In this document: positions 25,220 to 33,190 of the stretch, one piece after another
How the letters are laid out: the number at the start of each line of letters is the position of its first letter
Numbering within the stretch: the first letter of the stretch is position 1
Source of the DNA: Spirochaetota bacterium
Lineage (GTDB): Bacteria > Spirochaetota > UBA4802 > UB4802
Direction: 5' to 3'
Assembly (NCBI GenBank): GCA_026414805.1
Contig: JAOAIH010000023.1
Coordinates: 1-40,069, forward strand
DNA length: 40,069 nucleotides
Made by a program: the position numbers and the translations under genes
The notes under the pieces: model-generated
The model's input: only the letters and a program-made list of their open reading frames with translations
Databases searched by the model: none
Told to the model about the DNA's origin: nothing

Positions 25220-26470
25220 ATGCAATTACCAGCATATTATGAATTCTGTAACAGAGTTAAAACAATAGTTGGCCACAAGGCCCTGGAACAAATACCACAA
25301 AGTTTAAAAGCAATCAATGCACAAAGACCAATGATAATTACTGATAAAGGTGTTGAACAAGCCGGATTAATAAAAATTGTACTGGCAGCAATGCAAAAAT
25401 CAAAATTAAAAGCTACTGCACTGTTTGACAACGTTCCACCTGACTCAGATGTAAAAGTGGTCAATGAAGTTGCAAAAATTTACAGGTCTAAAAAATGCGA
25501 CTCCATAATTGCAGTAGGTGGTGGTTCAGTACTTGATACCGCCAAAGGTGTTAATATCATTGTATCCGAAAATGCAGCAGATTTAATGCTATTTGCCGGT
25601 TATGGAAACGTTAAACGCAAGTTACGACCCCTTGTTGCTGTACCAACTACTGCAGGGACAGGCTCAGAGGTTACGTCAGTTGCTGTAATTGCCAATCATG
25701 AAAAGAATATCAAAATGGCATTTGGTTCCCTTTTTCTTTTGCCAGATATAGCAATTATTGACTCACGTATGACCAAAACACTGCCACCGGCAATTACCGC
25801 ATTTACTGGAATGGATGCTCTCACCCACGCTGTGGAAGCATACTTCTGCTTAGCAAAAAATCCACTCAGCGACACCACCGCTTTAGCTGCTATTCAGCTA
25901 ATAGCTCAGAATTTAGTCAATGTGGTTAAAAAGCCTTCAGATCTTGACGGCAGACTTGCACTGGCACTTGCTTCCAACCTGGCTGGAATGGCATTTTCCA
26001 ATTCAATGGTTGGCATGGTTCATAACATAGGGCATGCTATTGGTGGTGTATGTGGTGTTCCACATGGCGTATGTATGAATATTCTCCTGCCCTATGGTCT
26101 TGAATATAATATGCATAAAGCTTCACAGTATATTGGTGAATTGTTGTATCCTCTTGCTGGTGAAGATGTGTATAATAAAACACCTAAGAAGGATAGGCCA
26201 TTAAAGACAGTAGAATACATCCGTAAACTCATACAGGATTTACACGACGCAACTGATGGCAAACACCCTCGCTTCCTTAAAGAAGTATACGATAGAAATG
26301 GCAATCCGATGATTCCAAAAGAAAAACTTCCTGATATTGCTAAAACAGCCATGAGCGACCCTGCTCAATTCTATAATCCCGAGGACCTTGATTATAATGA
26401 TTATATAATGGTCCTTGAGGCAGCATGGGAAGGAATTCCGCTTGACAGGAAGAAAATTAAAAAGGGTTAA
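25220..26470 (+). CDS. Iron-containing alcohol dehydrogenase (group III)
   Basis: This 416-residue NAD(P)-dependent alcohol dehydrogenase has all family residues: NAD motif GGGSVLD at 100-106, PTTAGTGSEVTS, and the four metal ligands D199, H203, H268 and H282 (GMDALTH, GMVHNIGH, PHG). It carries an extended C-terminus of about 30 residues beyond the usual core. The start ATG at 25220 follows GAGGTG; a TTG at 25202 is less likely. It is the last gene of the AOR cluster and the probable functional partner of the degenerate paralogue at 23491. Confidence 0.93.
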   Translation: MQLPAYYEFCNRVKTIVGHKALEQIPQSLKAINAQRPMIITDKGVEQAGLIKIVLAAMQKSKLKATALFDNVPPDSDVKVVNEVAKIYRSKKCDSIIAVGGGSVLDTAKGVNIIVSENAADLMLFAGYGNVKRKLRPLVAVPTTAGTGSEVTSVAVIANHEKNIKMAFGSLFLLPDIAIIDSRMTKTLPPAITAFTGMDALTHAVEAYFCLAKNPLSDTTALAAIQLIAQNLVNVVKKPSDLDGRLALALASNLAGMAFSNSMVGMVHNIGHAIGGVCGVPHGVCMNILLPYGLEYNMHKASQYIGELLYPLAGEDVYNKTPKKDRPLKTVEYIRKLIQDLHDATDGKHPRFLKEVYDRNGNPMIPKEKLPDIAKTAMSDPAQFYNPEDLDYNDYIMVLEAAWEGIPLDRKKIKKG

Positions 26471-26482
26471 TGGTATAATTAT

Positions 26483-26643
26483 GGGGCTGTCTACACAAGT
26501 TTCATTGAAGTAATAAGAAAGGAATTTATTGGCGCTTATTGTGGTAATTATACCACAGAATGTGATAAAACAGTATCAAAATAAGCGCAATATACAATTA
26601 CGTTTTTATAAAATTCAACTTTATCAATTGTGACGGCAGCCCC
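26483..26643. mobile_element. MITE-like inverted-repeat element
   Basis: The ends GGGGCTGTCTACACAA (26483-26498) and the complement of 26628-26643 match at 13 of 16 positions. Nested inside are a 9-bp dyad (GCGCTTATT 26532-26540 with 26580-26588) and a perfect 7-bp hairpin TGTGGTA-ATTA-TACCACA (26540-26557). The total length is 161 bp and it has no coding capacity. GGGGCTGT termini are common among IS and MITE ends. I see no clear target-site duplication. It may also end the AOR-ADH transcript, which stops 12 nt earlier. Confidence 0.55.
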
Positions 26644-26676
26644 TTAGTTTCTAAAATATAAAAGGATTGTGTGTTT

Positions 26677-28527
26677 ATGAAGGTAGAATCTCTTCCCATG
26701 GACTCAACTATAAAAAAGTTTACTTATCATTTTATCATTCGCACTGAAGGAATTAGTTATTTTATTATTGTACCAATATTAATTCTCTTTTTAACAACAA
26801 ATGTAAGCTTTTCACCCAACCAGATTACATTCTTTATTATTTGTGTTTTATTTGCTTTCCCCATTTCATTTATTACCACTCAGATAAATAATATCATTGT
26901 CACAAAACCGGTACAAAAATATTTTAACGCATTAATTAAAGGGGAAAATGTTTCCGATGAATTGTATTCTACTGCTTTTACAAGATTTTTAAACCTTCCG
27001 TATCTGCACAGCATTGGTGCTTTTTTCAGATGGGTGGTAGGATTATCAATGTTTACCGTTCCTATAACATTATCTCATCAATTTTCAACAACACAAATTT
27101 TTATAAGCTGGATGAGCATACTGATATGTGCACCGTCAGGGACTGTACTATATTTTCTGTTAACCGAAATATTTATTCAGGAAATTTATAACAAAGGAGT
27201 CTTCCCAAAAATCCCTCCTGGCTTTATATTTCATAATACAATGAGTATCACAAAAAAATTAATGATTTCAATTACAGTTATTGTTTTCACACCTTTCTTT
27301 ATAATGGTTGCATTTATGGCAGCCATTATCGACCAGGGGGCTATGAATATAATATCCTCATGGTGGAAGCTTGTTATCTTTGGAACTATCGGTTTACTAT
27401 TTTCATTATTCCTTGCTAAATTACTGGCAAAATCCCTCATTATGAAAACCAACATCATTAAAGAATTTTTAGGTACAGTGGGCCAAGGACAATTAGCTGT
27501 ATATACAAAGAAAATAGCAGTGTCGGATGAGCTTGCAGAAATTAATATTGCTGTATATGATATGAAAGAAAACTTGCGTAAAATGGTTGAACTTATACGC
27601 TTGAGTTCTCTAGAGCTTAAAGAAACCAGCAATAATATGAAAATATCTTCCACTAAGTTTTCCGAAGCATCCCGCGACCTGACTGCCATCATCGAAGAAA
27701 CAAGCTCAGCATATGAAGAGATGTCATCATCCTTTGAGATGATAGTAAATACAATTAAATTACAGTTTGAACAGGCAAATACAGTAAATAAAGAAATAGC
27801 TGCTATTAACACTTCAGGCTTTAACTTAACACAACAGGTAGACTCATTAACTGGTACTTTTAATGAAGCTATTAATGGCGTAGAAAAAGGCAAAGAAACA
27901 ATCCAGCGCTCTGTGAGTGCTATAACTGATATTTCTCAGTATCTTGAAACAGTTGAGACAACAGTCTCCACAATTAATGATGTAGCAGATCAAATAAACT
28001 TACTTGCACTCAATGCTGCCATTGAAGCAGCCCGCGCAGGTGAGCACGGAAGAGGTTTTGCGGTAGTTGCTGATGAAGTAAATAAATTGGCTGATCAAAC
28101 AGCATCTCTTGTAAAGGGAATTCAAACTACAATTGAACAATATTCAACTAAAATTAAAAATGAAATAAAATTTATTAGCGAAACGGCACAGGTATTTGAA
28201 TTAGTCCGCGATAAAATGCTCACAACACAAAATGTGCTCAACACTACTCACCAGTTTACAAGAGAACTTACAGCTCAAAACAAGAGCATTTTGGAAAATA
28301 TTGAAAAGTTAGTACATCTTTCCAATGAGATATTTAATACTTCAAATGAGCAGCAGATTACCATTGATGAACTAACAAAAGCAATTAATTCAATAAATGA
28401 AGTAGCTACACATACTGCAGAAGAATCATTTGCAATACAATCGCTATCCGAAAAACTAGAAGAAAATGCAAAACGGCTGCTGGAAAATATTGAATACTTC
28501 AAAATATCTGTTGATCAAATAGATTAA
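26677..28527 (+). CDS. Methyl-accepting chemotaxis protein with multi-TM N-terminus
   Basis: This 616-residue chemoreceptor has six or so membrane segments in its first 250 residues, in pairs: about 20-75, 105-165 and 185-255. There is no large periplasmic sensor domain. A HAMP-like linker is followed by a long coiled coil, and the signalling tip [31 protein letters not shown] is fully conserved. The ligand is probably sensed within the membrane. I start at 26677 because AAAGGA stands 10 nt upstream; a GTG two codons earlier is too close to it. No other chemotaxis gene is adjacent. Confidence 0.93.
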   Translation: MKVESLPMDSTIKKFTYHFIIRTEGISYFIIVPILILFLTTNVSFSPNQITFFIICVLFAFPISFITTQINNIIVTKPVQKYFNALIKGENVSDELYSTAFTRFLNLPYLHSIGAFFRWVVGLSMFTVPITLSHQFSTTQIFISWMSILICAPSGTVLYFLLTEIFIQEIYNKGVFPKIPPGFIFHNTMSITKKLMISITVIVFTPFFIMVAFMAAIIDQGAMNIISSWWKLVIFGTIGLLFSLFLAKLLAKSLIMKTNIIKEFLGTVGQGQLAVYTKKIAVSDELAEINIAVYDMKENLRKMVELIRLSSLELKETSNNMKISSTKFSEASRDLTAIIEETSSAYEEMSSSFEMIVNTIKLQFEQANTVNKEIAAINTSGFNLTQQVDSLTGTFNEAINGVEKGKETIQRSVSAITDISQYLETVETTVSTINDVADQINLLALNAAIEAARAGEHGRGFAVVADEVNKLADQTASLVKGIQTTIEQYSTKIKNEIKFISETAQVFELVRDKMLTTQNVLNTTHQFTRELTAQNKSILENIEKLVHLSNEIFNTSNEQQITIDELTKAINSINEVATHTAEESFAIQSLSEKLEENAKRLLENIEYFKISVDQID

Positions 28528-28700
28528 ATTACACCAATGCAGCCTGATATCAGTATTTAATTAAAGATATTTTTTAAAATGTAACTCATTAAAGTGGACA
28601 TAATGCGTGAAAAAAATAACATCATACTCAAGCCTGAATAGATAGAAGTGCAATTTTGGAAACTAATGAATTAAAATTTTTAAAAATAATGCAATTTTAT

Positions 28701-28729
28701 TTGACGTTTTTCATGTAATTTAGTATTTT
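28701..28729 (+). promoter_or_regulatory. Candidate promoter of the ArsM-peptide-radical SAM operon
   Basis: TTGACG (28701-28706), one mismatch from consensus, is followed after 17 nt by TATTTT (28724-28729). It lies 58 nt before the methyltransferase start. No ArsR-like or other operator dyad is obvious next to it. Confidence 0.45.
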
Positions 28730-28786
28730 ATAAAATAATAATATATGGTATTTTCTTTAAAATTTAAGAGATAGTGACACCAAACT

Positions 28787-29428
28787 ATGGCTAAGAATTT
28801 AAACGTTATTGAAGCAATTAATGTACGTTATAGTAAACTTGCAACCACAAGTTGTTGCCTTTCATGTGGTGGTGCATTAAATCACGCTAATCCACAATGT
28901 GGCGAAGTGTGTGTTGATTTGGGTAGCGGTCGAGGAACTGATGTTTTACGCATGGCTGATGCAGTAGGTAAAACTGGGTTTGTGTATGGCATTGACATCT
29001 CTGATGGCATGATATCCACTTCACAGGAGCTATCGAACAAATTTGGATATACTAATGTTGCATTTATTCAATCTGACCTTGCAACCATTCCTCTTGCTGA
29101 TAATACTGCCGACCTGATTATTTCAAACTGCACAATAAATCATGCTCAGGATAAGCAAAAGGTATTTAATGAAATTTACCGTATTCTTAAACCCGGCGGC
29201 AGGTGCATCATTAGTGATATTTATTCTATTGGACAGGTTCCGGATGAATATAAGAATGACCCTGATGCTGTTGCTGAGTGCTGGGCTGGAGCCATTCCTA
29301 AAGATGAATATGTGGCCATCATAGCAAATGCAGGGTTCAGTGATATTGAGATTCTTGAAGAAAGTACACCTTACCAAAAAGGTAAAATTCACGTTGCAAG
29401 TTTTACGTATAGGATTATAAAAAAATAA
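28787..29428 (+). CDS. ArsM-like SAM methyltransferase
   Basis: This 213-residue class I SAM methyltransferase has VDLGSGRGTDV (SAM motif I) and GIDISDGM. It also has the arsenite-methyltransferase hallmarks SNCTINHAQDKQKVF (C115) and AVAECWAGAIP (C165), matching the two As(III)-binding thiols of ArsM, and an N-terminal SCCLSCGG (C23, C24, C27). It is shorter than typical ArsM (about 260-280 aa), ending soon after the core. The ribosome site is weak. It is followed after 30 nt by a tiny Cys-containing gene and a radical SAM maturase. It may methylate As(III), but a role in modifying the peptide or a thiol ligand cannot be excluded. Confidence 0.8.
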   Translation: MAKNLNVIEAINVRYSKLATTSCCLSCGGALNHANPQCGEVCVDLGSGRGTDVLRMADAVGKTGFVYGIDISDGMISTSQELSNKFGYTNVAFIQSDLATIPLADNTADLIISNCTINHAQDKQKVFNEIYRILKPGGRCIISDIYSIGQVPDEYKNDPDAVAECWAGAIPKDEYVAIIANAGFSDIEILEESTPYQKGKIHVASFTYRIIKK

Positions 29429-29458
29429 TCCAGTTAATTTACTATATGAGGTGTTTAC

Positions 29459-29551
29459 ATGAAGTCACTTGTTGCACAAAAGGATAACTCTGTGACCATA
29501 GCACAGTGTTGTGCAAAAATCTCACCAATCGTTGCAGGTTGCCACGATTAA
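29459..29551 (+). CDS. 30-residue cysteine-containing peptide, putative RiPP precursor
   Basis: The reading frame encodes 30 residues: a 16-residue polar leader-like part (MKSLVAQKDNSVTIAQ) and a C-terminal CCAKISPIVAGCHD with C17, C18 and C28. GAGGTG is 6 nt upstream of the ATG, the strongest ribosome site in this operon, and the frame ends with TAA. It lies 30 nt after the ArsM-like gene and just before a stable hairpin and a radical SAM/SPASM gene. That is the usual position of a ribosomally made, modified peptide. It is not a known family to me. An alternative is a small thiol peptide that binds a metal(loid) without modification. Confidence 0.7.
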   Translation: MKSLVAQKDNSVTIAQCCAKISPIVAGCHD

Positions 29552-29560
29552 TCTATGCAA

Positions 29561-29593
29561 CCACCTGTTATTGGTAGCACCAGTAACAGGTGG
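29561..29593 (+). promoter_or_regulatory. Strong intercistronic RNA hairpin between peptide gene and radical SAM gene
   Basis: CCACCTGTTA (29561-29570) pairs perfectly with 29584-29593, and the stem continues through a U-G pair into TGGT/ACCA with an AGC loop, giving about 15 base pairs in 33 nt. The following bases (GACAACTTTAC) are not a U-tract, so it is not a classical terminator. It starts 9 nt after the peptide stop codon and ends 26 nt before the maturase ATG. Such a stem would let the short peptide mRNA be more abundant than the enzyme mRNA. Confidence 0.8.
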
Positions 29594-29619
29594 GACAACT
29601 TTACAAACAAGGTATAACT

Positions 29620-30969
29620 ATGCGCTTATCACACTACACAATTATCAGCAAGCTGTATGATGGAGACAACTATTGCATACTAAATCCGTTAACAAAACAG
29701 GCCGACATCATTACCGGCTTGGAAATGGAGCAGATCATTTCTGGTACCTTTGACCAAAAGCTTCTTAAACAAAAGGGCTATGTTCTAACAGAGGATGAGG
29801 AAAAGCTGCTTTACCGCAGTGCGTATTTGGATTTTTTAGATATGCGCGACAACTCAGAGGTGCAGATCTTTTTTGTACCCTGGTATGCATGCAATTTTGC
29901 CTGTTCTTATTGCTATCAATCAGGATATGAGCACGCATCTGGCTTGCTATCAAAAGAAGTTATTGATGCTTTTTATGGCTATATTACCACACAAATACAA
30001 AAACCAAAATATATTACTCTTTTTGGCGGTGAACCATTACTTGAATCATCACATGCAAAGGAATTAATTTCCTACTTTATTGAAAAAGCTAATAATTACG
30101 GATTGTCATTGGCGATAGTTACCAATGGATATACCCTCAGTTCATATATTGCTACTCTTAAAAAAGCATCAATCCGCGAAATTCAAGTAACACTTGATGG
30201 AACTGAAGAAGTGCACAACGCACGCAGGTATACACACACAAAAGCACCAACATTTGAGGCGATAGTAACCGGAATAGATGTTGCGTTGTCAGAAAATATC
30301 CCCATTAACTTACGAGTTGTTGTTGATGCCCAAAACATAAACAATCTTCCAAAGCTTGCCCAATTTGCCATTGATAGAGGATGGACAAAGAATCCATTAT
30401 TTAAAACACAAATTGGCAGAAATTATGAACTTCACTCTTGTCAGGCAGACAACGCAAAACTTTTTGACAGAGCATCCCTCTATGAAAAAATATATGCACT
30501 GATTATACAACACCCCTATATTTTGCAATTCCATAGACCTGCATTTTCAATAAGCAAATTCTTATTTGAAAATGGCACTATGCCACATCCTCTGTTTGAT
30601 GCATGTCCAGGGTGCAAAACCGAATGGGCTTTTGATTACACCGGCACAATATACCCATGTACTGCAATGGTGGGCAAAAAAGGTGAAGACGTTGGTACAT
30701 TTTATCCTGAAATTTCACTGAATCACGATTATATAAAAGAATGGCAGAACCGCGATATTACCACAATAGAACAGTGCAAGCAATGCGAAAAAAGCTTACT
30801 GTGCGGTGGTGGCTGCGCTGCACTTGCCAAAAATAAAACAGGTCAAATACTTAGCCCTGATTGCAGGCCACAAGATCAATTGCTGTCAATGGGCATTTCA
30901 CTGTATTTTGAAAAAGGCATTACACACGATGGCTATTCTCATACATCAAGTTGTAATTGCTTACGCTAA
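29620..30969 (+). CDS. Radical SAM/SPASM peptide maturase
   Basis: This 449-residue protein has an N-terminal domain of about 80 residues of the kind that often binds leader peptides. The radical SAM motif is C91-x3-C95-x2-C98 (ACNFACSYC), with GGEP at 136-139. The SPASM region has C329, C332, C347, C386, C389, C395, C399 and C415, enough for two auxiliary [4Fe-4S] clusters, and the tail ends SCNC (C445, C447). This architecture is that of anSME-like and RiPP-maturing enzymes that make thioether, C-C or epimerised products. I start at 29620 (AAGG upstream), because the longer frame begins inside the hairpin. The obvious substrate is the 30-residue peptide just upstream. Confidence 0.88.
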   Translation: MRLSHYTIISKLYDGDNYCILNPLTKQADIITGLEMEQIISGTFDQKLLKQKGYVLTEDEEKLLYRSAYLDFLDMRDNSEVQIFFVPWYACNFACSYCYQSGYEHASGLLSKEVIDAFYGYITTQIQKPKYITLFGGEPLLESSHAKELISYFIEKANNYGLSLAIVTNGYTLSSYIATLKKASIREIQVTLDGTEEVHNARRYTHTKAPTFEAIVTGIDVALSENIPINLRVVVDAQNINNLPKLAQFAIDRGWTKNPLFKTQIGRNYELHSCQADNAKLFDRASLYEKIYALIIQHPYILQFHRPAFSISKFLFENGTMPHPLFDACPGCKTEWAFDYTGTIYPCTAMVGKKGEDVGTFYPEISLNHDYIKEWQNRDITTIEQCKQCEKSLLCGGGCAALAKNKTGQILSPDCRPQDQLLSMGISLYFEKGITHDGYSHTSSCNCLR

Positions 30970-30999
30970 CATCATTATTATTACTATAAGGAGAACACA

Positions 31000-32295
31000 A
31001 TGAGTGGAAGAATTAAGTATATCAATGCATCACAATATGAAGAAGTAGTATTAAAGGGTAACAGTGTTATTGTAGATTTTTATTCTACAGAATGCCCGCC
31101 ATGTGAAGCGCTGGCAGCAAAATTTGAGCCACTCAGCGAAATTTTTGGCAACGACATAACATTTATAAAAATATTTAGACAGGAAAACCGCCAATTAGCT
31201 CAATCCTTAGGGATACTGTCATCCCCTACTGTATTATTTTACAAAAATGGTTTGGAAGTAGGCACACGTCTGTCGGGGAGCATAAAACGCTCTGAACTTT
31301 TAGACAATATAAAGCTATTATTACCTGAAAGCAGGTTTAATCAGTTACTATCGCACATACAACCCGTCACCACTTATACTGATATTCTTATTCTGGGAGC
31401 TGGTCCTGCCGGTTTAACTGCAGGTATTTATGCTGCGCAGGCTAAATTAAAAACTATCATCGTGGACACTCAACTTCCTGGAGGACAGGTGCAGACTACG
31501 CATATGGTTTCCAACTATCCTGGTTTTGCCAAACCCATCGAAGGATTTATGCTAATGCATTACATGAGTGAGCAGGCTAAAGAAGCAGGGTGCCAATATA
31601 GAGTTGCTGTTGACGTTACTAGCATAAACCTTAAAGAGAAATATATCATAGTAGACGGGATTGAAACAATATACGCAAAAAAGATAATTCTTGCCACAGG
31701 GTGCAGCTATCGCCAACTCAATGTTCCCGGCGAAGTAGAATACAAGGGCAAAGGCATTTCGTACTGTGCAACATGTGATGCAAAATATTATCAGGACAAG
31801 CATGTAGTTGTGATTGGTGGCGGGAATTCAGCTATTGAAGAGTCACTGTTCATTGCCAAATTTGCACGTGCCATAACAATAGTACATCAATTTGATAAAC
31901 TGCAGGCAAATAAGGAAGCACAGGAAAAAGCATTTGCCAATGAAAAAATATCATTTATGTTTTCCCATGAACCACGGGCATTCATAAAAAATGCTGATGA
32001 CAGTATGACAGTTGAAGTTGAAAATGTGAAAACCGGAAATCGTTCAACAATACTATGTGATGGCGTTTTCATTTTTGCAGGAATGAAACCCAATATTATA
32101 CATGATGACCTGGAAAATATAAATGGATACCTGATAACTGATGAATATATGCACACATCAATTCCCGATGTATTTGCTGCAGGAGATATTCGTTATAAAC
32201 CATACAGACAGATTACAACTGCTGTATCTGACGGAACCGTTGCTGCAATCACCGCGGTTAAGGAACTAGAAGAAGCCACAGTTGTAGCTAAGTAA
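31000..32295 (+). CDS. Thioredoxin-thioredoxin reductase fusion protein
   Basis: This 431-residue protein joins two complete enzymes. Residues 1-110 are a thioredoxin fold with C32-P-P-C35 (ECPPC instead of WCGPC). Residues 125-431 are a thioredoxin reductase, with FAD motif GAGPAGLTAG, the redox pair C256-A-T-C259, NADPH motif GGGNSA and AGDIRYKPYRQI. The thioredoxin-first order differs from the Mycobacterium leprae fusion. It is 30 nt after the radical SAM gene with GGAG upstream, so it belongs to the operon. It could reduce the cysteines of the peptide or supply thiols to the ArsM-like enzyme. Its stop abuts the convergent lipoprotein gene without a spacer. Confidence 0.92.
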   Translation: MSGRIKYINASQYEEVVLKGNSVIVDFYSTECPPCEALAAKFEPLSEIFGNDITFIKIFRQENRQLAQSLGILSSPTVLFYKNGLEVGTRLSGSIKRSELLDNIKLLLPESRFNQLLSHIQPVTTYTDILILGAGPAGLTAGIYAAQAKLKTIIVDTQLPGGQVQTTHMVSNYPGFAKPIEGFMLMHYMSEQAKEAGCQYRVAVDVTSINLKEKYIIVDGIETIYAKKIILATGCSYRQLNVPGEVEYKGKGISYCATCDAKYYQDKHVVVIGGGNSAIEESLFIAKFARAITIVHQFDKLQANKEAQEKAFANEKISFMFSHEPRAFIKNADDSMTVEVENVKTGNRSTILCDGVFIFAGMKPNIIHDDLENINGYLITDEYMHTSIPDVFAAGDIRYKPYRQITTAVSDGTVAAITAVKELEEATVVAK

Positions 32296-32691
32296 TTACT
32301 TTACAGGCTTTACCACCTGGTAGAGCCTGTCTTCAAAAACCTTGTTGTTAAAAGTTTCATTTTCAAAATCATCCGGGAAAAGATATAAAATTAAGATCCA
32401 CTCACCTTTCACAATATCTACCTTAACTGGCATGGCATATACTTTTATATAGTCTTCGGTTGCGGTTATTTTTACTCTAACTCTTTCACCTTTGGGAATT
32501 TTATTGTCGCCACGAGTTGCGTCCTGTAACAGAATATACTCACCTTGATAATTTTTAAGGTTGCGTTGTTGTTCCTTAGTAATAAAACTAGAGCAGTTAA
32601 ATAGAGTTGTGATAATTAACATCAATAATAAAAGAGATAGTGCTTTTTTATATAAAATTGTATTCAACGTATTTGTATATGAAACGACCAT
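32296..32691 (-). CDS. Small lipoprotein of unknown function
   Basis: This 131-residue protein has a hydrophobic signal ending in LIITTLFNC, a lipobox of the spirochaete-like relaxed type, so the mature protein would be membrane-anchored at that Cys. The rest is a small beta-rich domain (GDNKIPKGERVRVKITATEDYIKVYAMPVKVDIVKGEW) that I do not recognise. I start at 32691, where GGAGGG precedes the ATG. The open frame continues to 32850, but those residues (CHSERSEESK) are the translation of the palindromic repeat at 32723-32795. Confidence 0.78.
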   Translation of the reverse strand: MVVSYTNTLNTILYKKALSLLLLMLIITTLFNCSSFITKEQQRNLKNYQGEYILLQDATRGDNKIPKGERVRVKITATEDYIKVYAMPVKVDIVKGEWILILYLFPDDFENETFNNKVFEDRLYQVVKPVK

Positions 32692-32722
32692 TATTCCCTC
32701 CTGAAAAATAAAATTTCGATAG

Positions 32723-32795
32723 GTCATTCTGAGGCACACAGTGCAAAAGAATCTTATGTTTAAATATTTAGATTCTTCGCTTCGCTCAGAATGAC
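32723..32795. repeat. HSERSEE-type palindromic repeat
   Basis: GTCATTCTGAG (32723-32733) is perfectly complementary to CTCAGAATGAC (32785-32795), and inner AAGAATCT (32747-32754) to AGATTCTT (32770-32777). The right half reads GATTCTTCGCTTCGCTCAGAATGAC, the common environmental repeat. A diverged copy sits at 15559-15656. It lies just upstream of the lipoprotein gene and creates its false N-terminal extension. Confidence 0.85.
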
Positions 32796-33190
32796 AAAAA
32801 TAAATACTCTGATCGATTAAATAAATATTCAAAATAGCTAAAAAAATCAAAACGACACTACAATAATATTTTCATTACTTGTAACTATAAACACATAACA
32901 TGGACATGTTTCAAAAAAAGAATCTCAAAAATATTATTTTGAATAGGCAAAGTTTACATACAAACTTGTTGCTTTAAAGCAAAATTTTTACCTGTTGCAA
33001 AGTAACAAGTGCATACAACCCACTTTATATTAATAACACAATAGTGTAAAATCATAGATAGCATTCTATCTACCATGTTTTATTCATTAAAAATTGTCAA
33101 CAATGTATAATAGCAATATACTAAAAATATATTGCATATATTGTGGAAAGAATTAGTGTATACACATACCAAAGTTAATGAGGATTTTGT
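32796..33190. other. AT-rich intergenic region before tatD
   Basis: I see no gene here. A dyad of 11/12 matches (ACTTGTTGCTTT 32964-32975 with 32999-33010, 23-nt loop) is the only structure. It could be an operator or chance in AT-rich DNA. Confidence 0.5.

Noticed and set aside
29552-29619. Hairpin after the peptide gene as a Rho-independent terminator
   Set aside because: No U-tract follows the stem, and the downstream radical SAM gene has no separate promoter in sight.
32964-33010. Dyad upstream of tatD as an operator
   Set aside because: It is 180 nt from the gene, sits in very AT-rich DNA and has no second copy; I list it only as a feature of the gap.
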